A DNA stretch of 64,000 nucleotides, from positions 5,341,049-5,405,048 of the forward strand of contig JARUPZ010000002.1 in the NCBI GenBank assembly GCA_031213475.1, given 5' to 3'. The stretch comes from Nereocystis luetkeana. Its lineage: Eukaryota > Sar > Phaeophyceae > Laminariales > Laminariaceae. Positions 22,001 to 28,510 of the stretch are shown here, piece by piece. The translations under genes and the position numbers were made by a program. The notes below the pieces were generated by a model. The model searched no databases, was not told the DNA's origin, and saw only the letters and a list, made by a program, of their open reading frames with translations. The first letter of the stretch is position 1; every line of letters begins with the position of its first letter.

Positions 22001-24327
22001 GAAATATATAGGTATTTATGTATACCATAGGTCCTATTAACTATGGTCCCCCGTAATATATATATATATAAGCATGAGGCACGTGAGGACACTCTCCGTC
22101 TCTTTCGTCAAAACAGAAGGAAGGGGACTTTCTTTGTGCTCAATACCAGGTGTATTGTACGATATATATATATACCAGGTATACATTATACTTCGTCATC
22201 ATGTGTGGCAGCAACAAATGACCCCCCAAGTATATAGCAAGTCCCTGCGTTCATTTCGATGACGGAGGTGTGGACAGTTCCGTCTCATGTGTCTCGCGTC
22301 TTGTCTTACTGATCGAAGATGCTACACAAAATACCTGGCGCGTGGTAATGTATATATACACGTAACAATAAGCGCCTTGCCACCACCGGGAGAAGAAAAA
22401 TACCTTCTTCCTCGTGACGACGGACCTGCGTGTTGTGATCGCCCTCTATAATAGCCCAGATGTTGCGTTATTGTTTAGTTTTGTGACACACCAATGAGGC
22501 AAGCAGCAAGAAGCGCACCCTATGCACATTCGTTCCGCGACGAATTTTCCTGTTAGTTACCGACGGCAGAGAGCGGGGAACTCTCTTTATGACCGACGAC
22601 ATAAGAGTGGGAGGGAGAGATCTGACGTCAACCATGGTTCTGTTCATTTTTTTCTTGACACAACCATGATGCAACAACCACGACCACGAGGCGGTTCGCA
22701 ACCAGACATCGTTCCCGAGGAAGTGTCCCTTCTTTATGACCGTATGTATGGAGACGGTGGATTTCCCCTGACGAAAAAAACGTAGATCAAGAAGTACTTC
22801 ACTCCAGCATCATCGATAGTAAGCAAACAAAAAAGCGACACGGCCTGTGCTGCCTGCACGCGGAAACATGTCGAACCTCCGCACAAAAAACGCGAACATC
22901 AGAGGGGTATTATTGTTTGTACATATTGTGTAGGGACGCGAGGGCAAATTCCCATTTCCAGAAAATCATTTGCAAAAAAAACAACTTCAGAAAATCCTCA
23001 CAATAATCGAAAGCAATGTACAGCAGTCCAAAAAACGAGAACAATAACATGCCACGTGTGCATGCGAACATTTGCATCTTCCCATTTCCATCCACGACAG
23101 AAACGCGAACAGCAGTATGATAGCATTGCCTGGGGTGTTTTGAAAACAAATGGCACACCTCTATCCTAATAGAGTATATACCTGGTACGAAGAATGACAC
23201 CAAGGTGTTTATTTATGATGCTACACCATGACTTGCAAATATTCCCCTTCCCATCCAGTTCTAGATACGTACACTGCTGCAGAGTCCCACTCGATGTTTC
23301 TCCGTTCATTCGGGGCAATTCAATCGACTCACTTGAGATGAGGTCGGGTCCTGTCTAAACGGTCAGAATAGTCGCCTCGTTTCTTTCGTTTTTTCTCCCG
23401 TTCAACGGCATGCCATAGAATGTGTATGTCGTGCCTGTCGTACCCAGTACGATGAGCAAGCATGGCTATTCTGGTCACTGCGTAACAATGTATTACGGGG
23501 GTCCATAGTTAACAGGACCAAATATTGTTAGTAAAAATGGTTAAATATATAGGTTTTTACGTGTACCTTTGGTCCTATTAACTATGGTCCCCAGTAATAG
23601 TAGATCCTCTGCTGTGTCGTGGTTTTTGTGACAACAGAGCTTGTGACACTCTCAAGCATAGATGTCAGGAGACATGTCAAGCAAGGCAAAAGTTGCTGTC
23701 TGTCAAGGGTGTACGGCCGAGTGTTCCACACTAAAACCTAGTAGTGTGGTGTCAGTTAAGGCATGTCAAGGCAAAAGTTGCTGTCTGTCAAGGGGTGAAA
23801 ATGCTGTGTCCTGACATCTTTGCTCTCTAGGATAGAAAATCGGCACGTACACTGGTTTTGCTAGGTATTAATAGGAGGAACGGGATAATGTGAAGAACAC
23901 ACACCAGCATCCAGAACAACAAGCCTTACGGCTGAAGAATGCACACAGAGTAGACCCCCCCCCCCCCTCCCGCAGGCAGTACCATAACACAACCCTGTTT
24001 GGGCTACGTATATATAAACAATGACAGAACATCCTACACTAATTCCAAATATGCCTCCCACCCTCCCTCAACCCTGTTTGACTACGTCTATATACTGACG
24101 AAATCATCCAATACAAATTCCAAGTACTTTGTCCACAAAAACGTGGGTGCATGCGAATATAATGGAAACCCCTCGCGTCTTGCCTTGATGAGAGTGCCGA
24201 GGCTGAACTGGAACTGCTCCGGCGTCGTCCCCGCCATCTTTGCGCACTTGGAGTATCCCTCTAGGAACTCCCCGAAAATTGCCATAAATGAAGGATCCAT
24301 CCCATCGGCTGCCATGCCTTCCATCAC
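5103..24327 (-). CDS. Plastid-type glycerol-3-phosphate acyltransferase, spliced gene (at least 7 exons)
   Basis: Soluble GPAT transfers an acyl group from acyl-ACP to sn-glycerol-3-phosphate in the plastid stroma, the first step of plastid glycerolipid synthesis. Exons read on the minus strand: 24170-24327, 13423-13550, 11204-11285, 10095-10240, 8451-8547, 6970-7188 and 5103-5285 (stop TAA). Together they give about 340 residues covering the N-terminal helical domain and the full catalytic domain: SNHQTEADP (the NHx4D catalytic box), GRNLFC, SKKYM, KQKHN, IWVAPSGGRDRPDP and LVPPPDQ. Introns are about 10.6, 2.1, 1.0, 1.5, 1.3 and 1.7 kb. Splice phases agree at every junction except the first. 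The transit peptide and 5' exon(s) were not found; they should lie between 24.3 and 30.5 kb. The plant gene is called ATS1/ACT1, but I give no symbol because the species is unknown. Confidence 0.93.
5884..6740. repeat. Minisatellite in the last GPAT intron
   Basis: About ten diverged units of 70-95 bp. Each carries GGGTTCCACGTTTT, then GGGACAAAACAC or GGGACAAAATGC, TTGGAAACA, GGGGATCATTTT or GGGATCGTTTT, and TGCAGTACCAAAAA. One M1 MITE (6316-6440) has inserted into the array. A further half-unit is at 6900-6930. The repeat lies between the last two exons and is the main reason that intron is 1.7 kb. Confidence 0.85.
6316..6440. mobile_element. M1 MITE copy 1 (TA target), carries micro-insertions
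   Basis: Ends TTACGGAGGACCATAG and CTATGGTCCCCCGTAA, flanked by TA on both sides (6314-6315 and 6441-6442). Inside, relative to other copies, it has TACCAGGTA at 6336 and the compound TA-TTAA-TA-CCAGG-TA at 6369-6383. It lies in the last GPAT intron, within a minisatellite. Confidence 0.92.
6857..6874. repeat. Poly-T then poly-G tract
   Basis: T run followed by about 17 G, within the GPAT intron close to the 3' side of exon F on the coding strand. Confidence 0.85.
6970..7188 (-). CDS. GPAT exon F (APSGGRDRPDP)
   Basis: Acceptor CGCTTTCAG, donor GATCAG|GTCAGC, 73 codons in phase 0. It starts GVGGQFIWVAPSGGRDRPDP and continues through SPYDPKSVEVFRLMAAKAKG to LVPPPDQ. WVAPSGGRDRPDP is the strongest GPAT signature in the window; it contributes to the glycerol-3-phosphate pocket in solved plant structures. 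Confidence 0.97.
7391..7580. repeat. Dispersed GCCGGCACTA-rich repeat, uninterrupted copy
   Basis: Shares GATCCCTCTGCATAGTGCC, CGGCACTACTCGGCACACTG, CATCTGCTGTGCCAAGCG, ATTTCACAGGCACTA and AACCGGCACTA with 60590-61135. That copy is broken by two M1 insertions; this one shows the empty target sites. Related shorter pieces are at 36640-36700, 50160-50340 and 50530-50670. It lies in the intron between exons E and F. Confidence 0.85.
7932..8132. mobile_element. M4 TIR element, copy 1
   Basis: About 200 bp with imperfect inverted ends. The left end is ACACCCCCTCGGGCGAATTT..AAGCTGATTTT; the right end is the inverse of ACACCTTGGGACGAAGTTC..AGCTGATTTTT. Three other copies share this plan. It is in the intron between exons E and F. 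Confidence 0.75.
8451..8547 (-). CDS. GPAT exon E (SKKYM, KQKHN)
   Basis: Acceptor CCCGGCAG, donor ATGATG|GTGAGA. The first T completes a Cys codon, then it reads IFSKKYMETPPELKGDKQKH and NVRTLKKMAEMM. This matches the family CVYSKKHxxDxPELxxxKxxxNxRTLKEM. Phases 2 in, 0 out. Confidence 0.95.
8620..8690. repeat. Fragment of the F fold-back repeat
   Basis: Contains CATCCATGGTCGTAGTC, CCATAGACCGTCGCATCCC and a short G run, as in the copies at 16.2, 26.4 and 27.0 kb. It lies just upstream (coding strand) of GPAT exon E. Confidence 0.65.
9744..9918. mobile_element. M4 TIR element, copy 2
   Basis: Left end AACACCCCCTCGTGCGATTTTCC, right end GAAATTCGTCCCAGGGGGTG. The central GAGCGATGCGTCTATG is shared with the copies at 21.5 and 54.9 kb. 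It is in the intron between exons D and E. Confidence 0.75.
10095..10240 (-). CDS. GPAT exon D (TEADP, catalytic Asp)
   Basis: Acceptor TTCTTCGCAG, donor CTG|GTGAAC. It encodes TEADPQVISLLMEREGYGDM, ASQLINVAGHRVTTDPLAIP and FSMGRNLF. It begins exactly where the HQ of the catalytic box ended, so the box is split by an intron. VAGHRV and PFSMGRNL are conserved in the family (VAGDRV..DPL..PFSIGRNL). It ends in phase 2 (TG), completed to Cys. Confidence 0.95.
11186..11201. repeat. C16 run abutting the GPAT exon C donor (G16 on the coding strand)
   Basis: On the minus (coding) strand the intron begins GT followed at once by sixteen G. See the separate finding on pairing with the C24 run on the other side of the exon. 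Confidence 0.95.
11204..11285 (-). CDS. GPAT exon C (ends at SNHQ)
   Basis: Acceptor ACGCAG, donor CACCAG|GTGGGG. 82 bp encodes LAGKENLAKIAEYLAKGENV followed by FLLSNHQ, with the catalytic His of the NHx4D box as the second-last residue. The exon is bracketed by a C24 run on its acceptor side and a G16 run immediately after the donor GT (coding strand). Phase 2 in, phase 0 out. Confidence 0.95.
11306..11329. repeat. G24 run before the GPAT exon C acceptor (C24 on the coding strand)
   Basis: On the coding strand a C24 run ends about 20 nt before the exon and may serve as an all-cytosine polypyrimidine tract. Confidence 0.95.
11530..11640 (+). mobile_element. SINE-A fragment
   Basis: Matches the SINE-A 3' body: ACCGTAG, G-rich run, GAGAGCTTGCCATGTGACCC, CGGAT, TGAGTTACGA, then a purine-rich GGAGGGAGG tail. 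It is 5'-truncated and sits in the intron between exons B and C. Confidence 0.6.
11640..12790. other. Intron sequence without gene; low-complexity GATC-rich stretch
   Basis: Within the 2.1-kb GPAT intron. Contains repeated AGATCATC and TAGATGATCTG words at 11890-12150, one TATTAATA near 12218, and diverged TTGGCCGACT repeats at 11690-11745. No coding signal. Confidence 0.5.
12790..12945. repeat. Minisatellite, about 46-bp unit, four partial copies
   Basis: Units share CTGCAGGTC or CCGCAGGTC, AACCA, GACGTC or GACGTTT, and GGAACGCC or GGGACGCC followed by CGAGAA. It lies in the intron between exons B and C. Confidence 0.8.
13030..13077. repeat. G48 homopolymer
   Basis: The longest homopolymer in the window, inside a GPAT intron (C48 on the coding strand). 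A run this long is prone to length error in sequencing and is a strong G-quadruplex candidate. Confidence 0.9.
13423..13550 (-). CDS. GPAT exon B
   Basis: Acceptor ATAACAG, donor CCAT|GTGAGG. It encodes MVPENMKKPYEFELFHASTR, then EPVDLYAWGNDFFRPLVELD and KS. This matches the family segment with PFxFxxHHxxxREPFDYYxFGxxxxRPLID. It ends in phase 2 (AT), completed by the first G of the next exon to ATG (Met). Confidence 0.93.
13560..15127. other. Large GPAT intron, left part: no gene seen
   Basis: Start of the 10.6-kb intron (in plus coordinates). No conserved domain was recognised. TTTGGGTT-type repeats at 13670-13810 and 14360-14540 look like pieces of one older repeat split by later insertions. 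Confidence 0.4.
15128..15859. mobile_element. Harbinger-like non-autonomous TIR element
   Basis: Left end GGGCCGTTTCTAACGAC; the right end is the inverse of GGGGCATATTCTAACGAC. Both are flanked by TTA (15125-15127 and 15860-15862), a 3-bp target duplication typical of PIF/Harbinger. Subterminal AATAGCAAAAAACTTGC and GCTATTTTGGCAAG repeats occur in both orientations. The 732-bp interior shows no transposase. It lies in the large GPAT intron. Confidence 0.8.
16139..16510. repeat. F fold-back repeat, copy at 16 kb, with C12/G17 hairpin
   Basis: Begins with a C run (16139-16150) facing a G run (16192-16208), with an inner GGCGCA...TGCGCC stem. Then come CATGGCCGTAGTCGTATGACC-like sequence, CCTCGCATCCCTAC, GCCGGGACGGAGC, AAGCGCGAAGCGCCGTGAGG, GAGCTGCATCCTACTAAG and AGCAATGGGAGTACTAT. 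The same order occurs at 27.0 kb and, inverted, at 26.4-26.7 kb. Confidence 0.8.
17940..18394 (+). pseudogene. LINE endonuclease (EEP) domain
   Basis: Reads LGIVGIQESW (catalytic Glu), GGVGFLVKE, YMPPES and VVVGDFDSRLGKA (the GDFN-like box). This order identifies an apurinic/apyrimidinic-type endonuclease that nicks the target for reverse transcription. The frame ends at a stop near 18392. Confidence 0.88.
19571..20339 (+). pseudogene. LINE reverse transcriptase domain
   Basis: First part: PGNYRGTMLLSTVGKTF, WAGFRSNRFCVDHV and FLSIDVQKAYHTV (first catalytic Asp). After a stop and frame change near 19878-19940: ILQGVAQGCTLSSNMF, YINDL, TFADDFV (catalytic FADD) and YTYLGVEI. The catalytic residues are still recognisable, so decay is moderate. 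Confidence 0.9.
20993..21229 (+). pseudogene. LINE C-terminal Cys/His region
   Basis: CPCGKAIESRTHIVEECETY resembles the CxCG...THxxxEC motif seen after the reverse transcriptase in several LINE clades. It is followed by a highly charged tail. Confidence 0.7.
21490..21693. mobile_element. M4 TIR element, copy 3
   Basis: Left GCACCCCCCCTTCGGACAAAT, centre GAGCGATGGATGCGTCTATG, right AAATTTTGTCCCAGGGTGTG. It directly abuts an M2 MITE on its right. Confidence 0.75.
21697..21791. mobile_element. M2 MITE copy (diverged)
   Basis: GAACCCTTTCAGTACCGCAG at the left, inverted GGGCCGCAGTCC..AAAGGGTC at the right, with TTTGTGACC and GGAGACCAA around the centre. It is the most diverged of six M2 copies. 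Confidence 0.75.
21952..22056. mobile_element. M1 MITE copy 2
   Basis: 105 bp with near-perfect ends TTACGGGGGACCATAGTTAA and its inverse, flanked by TA (21950-21951 and 22057-22058) within a TATATA run. Confidence 0.95.
22060..23420. other. No gene recognised; within the large GPAT intron
   Basis: Contains TACCAGGTA at 22173 and TACCTGGTA at 23179. Open frames here show no conserved motif. Confidence 0.4.
23425..23905 (+). mobile_element. M3 TIR element copy with two nested insertions
   Basis: Begins TATGTCGTGCCTGTCGTA and ends with GAAGAACACACACC, as at 38.9 and 39.5 kb. It is interrupted by an M1 MITE (23493-23597) and by a ~150-bp insert whose ends are inverted (GATGTCAGGA...TCCTGACATC, 23665-23818). 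That insert carries AAGGCAAAAGTTGCTGTC twice. A TATTAATA lies at 23866. Confidence 0.75.
23493..23597. mobile_element. M1 MITE copy 3
   Basis: TTACGGGGGTCCATAG...CTATGGTCCCCAGTAA flanked by TA on both sides; nested in an M3 copy. Confidence 0.93.
24170..24327 (-). CDS. GPAT exon A (N-terminal helical domain)
   Basis: Follows acceptor TTCGTTAG and reads VMEGMAADGMDPSFMAIFGE and so on, through FLEGYSKCAKMAGTT to SLGTLIKARRE. This aligns with the helical-bundle region of plastid GPATs (plants read MEELYxNYKxAV...EIVLSNMT). The 5' edge is well supported. The 3' edge is uncertain: the nearest GT (GAGGG|GTTTCC) leaves phase 2 while the next exon starts at phase 0. The frame stays open to about 24088, and a phase-0 donor (TTT|GTATTG) lies further on, but it would add about 14 residues not usual in the family. 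Confidence 0.75.
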
Positions 24328-24550
24328 CTAACGAAAACCGTCACAAGAAGAGTGGGAGTCGGACAGAGACGTAAATATATCTACCATAAGTAGCTAAGCG
24401 CCAAGATGTACCGAGTACGGACAGAACGAGCGTCGAACTATCACTAGAGGACAACTCTAGACTGCGTACCATTGTTCGTCAAAGTCAGCTGCCAGGTACG
24501 GGTACAAGACAGAAGAAAACCATCGGAGCGTGTCTATATATACGCACCTA

Positions 24551-24656
24551 TTACGGGGGGCCATAGTAAATAGGACCAAACATTGTTGGGAAAAAATAGC
24601 GAAATATATAGGTTTGTGTGTGTACCGTAGGTCCTATTTAATATGGTCCCCCGAAA
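24551..24656. mobile_element. M1 MITE copy 4
   Basis: TTACGGGGGGCCATAGTAAA...ATATGGTCCCCCGAAA, flanked by TA. It lies about 220 bp upstream of GPAT exon A. Confidence 0.93.
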
Positions 24657-24839
24657 TAGCGCTACTGGCTGCTGTAGCACTACGTGCGCACCCGGTGTTT
24701 ACAAAAAAAAAGGCGACTACGGGTACGTCACGTACGTAGGCTGTGAGGTAGAAAATTGCCTCCAAACACATTTTTCCAAGTTGCGTGTGACACTACGGTC
24801 GCGCGTGCCCTAAGGGGCGTGTAGCTAGCTAGCTAGCTA

Positions 24840-24944
24840 TTACGGGGGGCCATAGTAAATAGGACCAAATCTTGTTGGCAAAAATGTCGAAACATAGAGG
24901 TTTTTGTCTGTACCGTGGGTCCTATTAACTATGGTCCCCCGTAA
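24840..24944. mobile_element. M1 MITE copy 5
   Basis: TTACGGGGGGCCATAG...CTATGGTCCCCCGTAA within GCTAGCTAGCTA; TA on both sides. It is only 183 bp from copy 4 and in the same orientation. Confidence 0.94.
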
Positions 24945-25324
24945 TAGCTTGCTAGCCCAGCATGGCTTTTTGAAGTAAAAAACTATTCCTGCTCCTTACG
25001 GCTACGAGTATAGCTGTGGCGGGCTTCGCCATCGTCAACATATCAAGAAAACTATCCAACCCTACTACCTCGTAAAATAGCGTGGACCGTCAGAGTCATT
25101 CCGAAAACTACCACAACCCGAGCGGCAGAGAAGACTAGGCATTTTGCCCGGGACTGGGTCTCGCCAAGGGCTGAAAGGAGCGTTTGAGATGCCGCGAGGG
25201 TCAGCCGGCATAAACTACATACAGCACTGTTCCTGTTCTGTCCTGTCCTGAGTGGGTGACTCCACGCCACCAAGCAATAAGAGTCGTGCCGTGCCGCCTG
25301 CCGCGGGGTACGATTGGCAGCTGA

Positions 25325-25720
25325 CGATAGCGAGCAGACAATGCAAAGCCGCAACGCATACGTACACATATATACCGGTATATACTTGCATTCTGTCCCA
25401 AAACATCCAGACCGCTTTTATTCAATGTTGATGTGCCAACGCTGCTAACGTTTTGGGACACAACGCAAAGCCGCATCGTATACTGTGTATACGACCGTGT
25501 ATTTTAAAACAAAAAAGAACGCTTTGATTCAGTCTGAATGTACAAACGCTGCTTAAATATCGGGACACAACGCAAAAGCCGCATCCTATACTGCTGTATG
25601 TATACCATGTACGTATACGTCTGTGTCTATAAAAGTCTAAAAAACGCTTCGATTCAGTATGAATGCGCAAACGCTGCTTGAATTTCGGGACACAACACAA
25701 AGCCGCAACGAATACAGATA
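25325..25720. repeat. Tandem array, about 115-bp unit, four copies
   Basis: Anchored by GGGACACAACGCAAAGCCGC near 25455, 25561 and 25689, plus a diverged unit near 25336. Each unit also has AACGCTTTGATTCAG-like and AACGCTGCTT blocks. A TACTGCTGTA at 25594 and TACCAGGTA at 25719 sit at variable points. It is upstream of GPAT exon A. Confidence 0.85.
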
Positions 25721-26420
25721 CCAGGTACCCGTTACGTGTTAGGCAATCAAATAGGAAGGGTGACAACAATCCCTTCACGTATCTTCCCGCGCAGGAAGAG
25801 TGGCGGGAATCATGCGGGGGAAAATATGTACAAGGAATCAGGAGTATAACGCTTGTATTTATACAAGTGAAAAAGAAAGGTGAGGGTGGCCACGGCAAAA
25901 TCCCCGCTTCGCATGTATCCCGCGAGCGCGCGCGCGGAACGATTTTTTCATTTTTTTTGTTCTTTCACAGTCTGCGGAATGGCACTCAGTCCCCCGCTCC
26001 GCAAAACATTTGTTGCAACACACAGCGCGCGCCGACCGCGTTCAGAGCGATGGCATTTCAGCACGTCGCAGCCCCTCTTCCGAGTCCTTCCGCAACACAC
26101 ACCGCACACGGGTGGAGTCTGAAGGTCAATAGAAGCGCACTCGGCCGCCGGCGTCATCGCAGCAGCACTAGCTAAAGTTAATCGTGTACGTAGAGGCAGA
26201 CGGTGAAGGAGGATGCTCTCGAGAGAAGGGGCGTCGATGGCAAAAACAATTGCTCGCTTCAGAGTAGCTTATGATTTTGCGCTTCGAGAATCGGAGAGCG
26301 CGGGCCAACAGGTGCATACCGTTTTTTCCTGGGTAGTGACGAAGAAAGCGATAATTCCCTCCCCCCCCGGCGAATGGTCGCTTCACGTAGTGTTTATTTA
26401 TGGTAAGGCACCAACGATGC
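25721..26420. other. No gene recognised; GPAT 5' side
   Basis: This interval should include part of the 5' exon(s), promoter or first intron of GPAT, but no transit-peptide-like exon joined to a proper splice site was identified. Confidence 0.35.
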
Positions 26421-26424
26421 AGTT

Positions 26425-27245
26425 ACATACTGTAGTTCCCCCATTGCTGCCTCCGGATGTGGCCACATCGGAAAATAGATTGACTCATCGAAGCTGTCAT
26501 CCCTGTGCAAGCCCGCCTCACAAGCGGTTCTTTATGAGGATGCAGCTCACCCCTTCCCTGCGACTCGCCGAACACCTTACGTTTCGCTTCGCGCTTGGTG
26601 CAAGCAATCAATGTTTGCCTGGTCGATGAAAACCCGACAGGCTCCGTCCTCGCATTGTAGGTAGGGATGCGAGGGTCTATGGTCATACAAATACCGCCAT
26701 GCATGATATTGAGAACAACGCCCCCCCCCCCCCCCCCCCCCCCCCCCCGGGTCATACGACTACGGCCATGCATGAGATCGAGTACATATCTCCTATCGAG
26801 TACACCCCCCGGGGTCACACGACTACGGTCATGGAGGATGGTGATTACGCCCTCCCCCGGCAAAATGTGTGCTGCAACGCGCGATCCGAGAGATCTGCTT
26901 CCTGCACCGGATCCCGTGGTGGGTGCCGCAATTCATTTTCGGCCGGCGCGCCCAATTAGAAAGCGCGGGACAGAAAAGTTCGGCAGGCGTTCTCAAAGGG
27001 CCGGGGAGGGAGTGTACTCGATACCATGCATGGCCGTGTAGTCGTATGATCATAGACCCTCGCATCCCTGCAATGCCGGGACGGAGCACGTCGGATTTTC
27101 ACGGACCATGCAGACATTGCCTGCGCCAAGCGCGAAGCGCCGTGAGGTGTTCGGCGAGTCGCATGAAGAGTGAGCTGCATCCTACTAAGAACCGCTTGTG
27201 AGGCGGCCTCAGGGAGGGGGGGGGGCGGGGGGGTGAACTCGATAT
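26425..27245. repeat. F fold-back repeat: two inverted copies around a C28 core
   Basis: The left arm (26425-26710) is the inverse of the right arm (27010-27240). Shared blocks include AGCTGCATCC, AAGCGCGAAGCG, TAGGGATGCGAGGGTCTATG and its inverse. Between them lie repeats of GTCATACGACTACGGCCATG (26749 and 26812) and a C28 run at 26721-26748. The whole can fold into a hairpin several hundred bases long. Confidence 0.75.
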
Positions 27246-27345
27246 TATGCATGGCCGTAGTCGTATGACCAGAGACCCTCGCATCCCTACAAAGCCGGGA
27301 CGGAGCACCACGTCGTGTTTTTCACCGACCAGGCAGAGTGATCGA
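27246..27345 (+). repeat. F repeat, partial third copy
   Basis: CATGGCCGTAGTCGTATGACC, CCTCGCATCCCTAC, GCCGGGACGGAGCACC and CCGACCAGGCAGA directly follow the fold-back. Confidence 0.8.
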
Positions 27346-27535
27346 TCGGTGCGTGTTGTAAGAGAGAAAATATATACCTATACCTATACAAGAAAAAAAG
27401 AAGAGTGCATGATGTTATTGTCGTCCTTGTCTCAAGGCGTTTGACGGTTCACGAACCCCGTGCACGGCGTGCGGACCCCCCCCCCCCCCCCCCCCCCTCC
27501 GACTAAACTTATCGTGACGACCGAGATCGGGTCGT
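27337..27535 (+). repeat. Direct repeat, left copy of a pair
   Basis: Starts GAGTGATCGATCGGT and ends CCGAGATCG. The second copy is at 27902-28108. The pair flanks about 365 bp with no coding signal. A C22 run at 27476-27497 replaces a short GTACC stretch of the other copy. Confidence 0.7.
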
Positions 27536-27901
27536 CTTCTTTTCATCCCCGCTCATCTCCTACGCGCGGGAGAACTCTCCGAGGTGCCACAGCATTGGAC
27601 GCCATCGATCGAGGGTCGATCAAACACACCAATCATGCGCGGGCGTTACTCTTTCTCTCACGGAAGAAGATTATTTCCGAGCTGCAAATATCGCGTCGTC
27701 ACGCATCGATACAAGTTCCGCTGCTGCTGTGCGCGCACGTACGTAGAGGAATGGGACGGGAGGGCCTCGCGCAAGGTTGGAAAACATATCGATGACCCCG
27801 ACCAGGGAAAGAGAAGTGCCGCGAGGGTGGTGGTGCATACCGAGCCCGGCGACCTCTAGCCGGAGGTGGCGTGTAAAAGGAGTATTGTTACGGGACCGGC
27901 C

Positions 27902-28108
27902 CGAGTAATCGATCGGTCGGTGTATTGAGAACAAAACTATATATCTATTCATAGACATAAAAAAAAACATAACAAAATTGCGGATGATATTATTGTCGCC
28001 GGTAACTTTTGACTTAAGAAGTTCGACTCTGCACGGCCCACGGCCCACGCGTACGGCGTGCGTACCACAAGCCGGTCGAACTTTATCGCGATAACCGAGA
28101 CCGTTTTT
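27902..28108 (+). repeat. Direct repeat, right copy of a pair
   Basis: Starts GAGTAATCGATCGGT, then TATATATCTATTCATA, GATGATATTATTGTCG, GCACGGCCCACG, GTACGGCGTGCG and CGATAACCGAGACCG. Two direct copies about 565 bp apart could be segmental duplication or the termini of a miniature element; the sequence does not decide. Confidence 0.65.
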
Positions 28109-28148
28109 TTATTTCTCTTTCCCCCTCGACTGAACACACGTACACAAA

Positions 28149-28252
28149 AAAAAAAACGGTTCCCCCGAAACGTACGCCGAGGTTTGCTCGGCACGGATAC
28201 AAAAAAAAAAAACGGTTCCCCCGAAACGTACGCCGAGGTTTGCTCGGCACGG
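28149..28252. repeat. Tandem duplication, 51-bp unit
   Basis: Two nearly identical units of an A run, CGGTTCCCCCGAAACGTACG, CCGAGGTTTGCTCGGCACGG and TA or TT. Confidence 0.9.
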
Positions 28253-28379
28253 TTGACCACCGGAAACATGACGCACACACGCACGCACGCACACACAAGC
28301 GGACACACAGAGCCGCAAATGGAACACAGAGCACACCAACACCACGTACATCAACGGCGCATCTGCGAAGAACGCAAGA

Positions 28380-28510
28380 AAAACAACGGCCGGAGGAAGC
28401 GTCCGCATCGACCGGAGGAAGTGTCGACAGCAACCGGAGGAAGCGTCCACAGCAACCGGAGGAAGCGTCCACAGCAACCGGAGGAAGCGTTCACAGCAAC
28501 CACGGCAGCA
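28380..28510. repeat. Minisatellite, 22-bp unit
   Basis: AGCAACCGGAGGAAGCGTCC plus AC, three tandem copies with flanking partial ones. The long open frame across it is a by-product of a repeat with no stop codon. Confidence 0.85.

Noticed and set aside
23669-23790. CRISPR-like repeat pair (AAGGCAAAAGTTGCTGTC twice)
   Set aside because: Only two units, inside a small inverted-end insert in a eukaryotic intron; no cas genes and no array.
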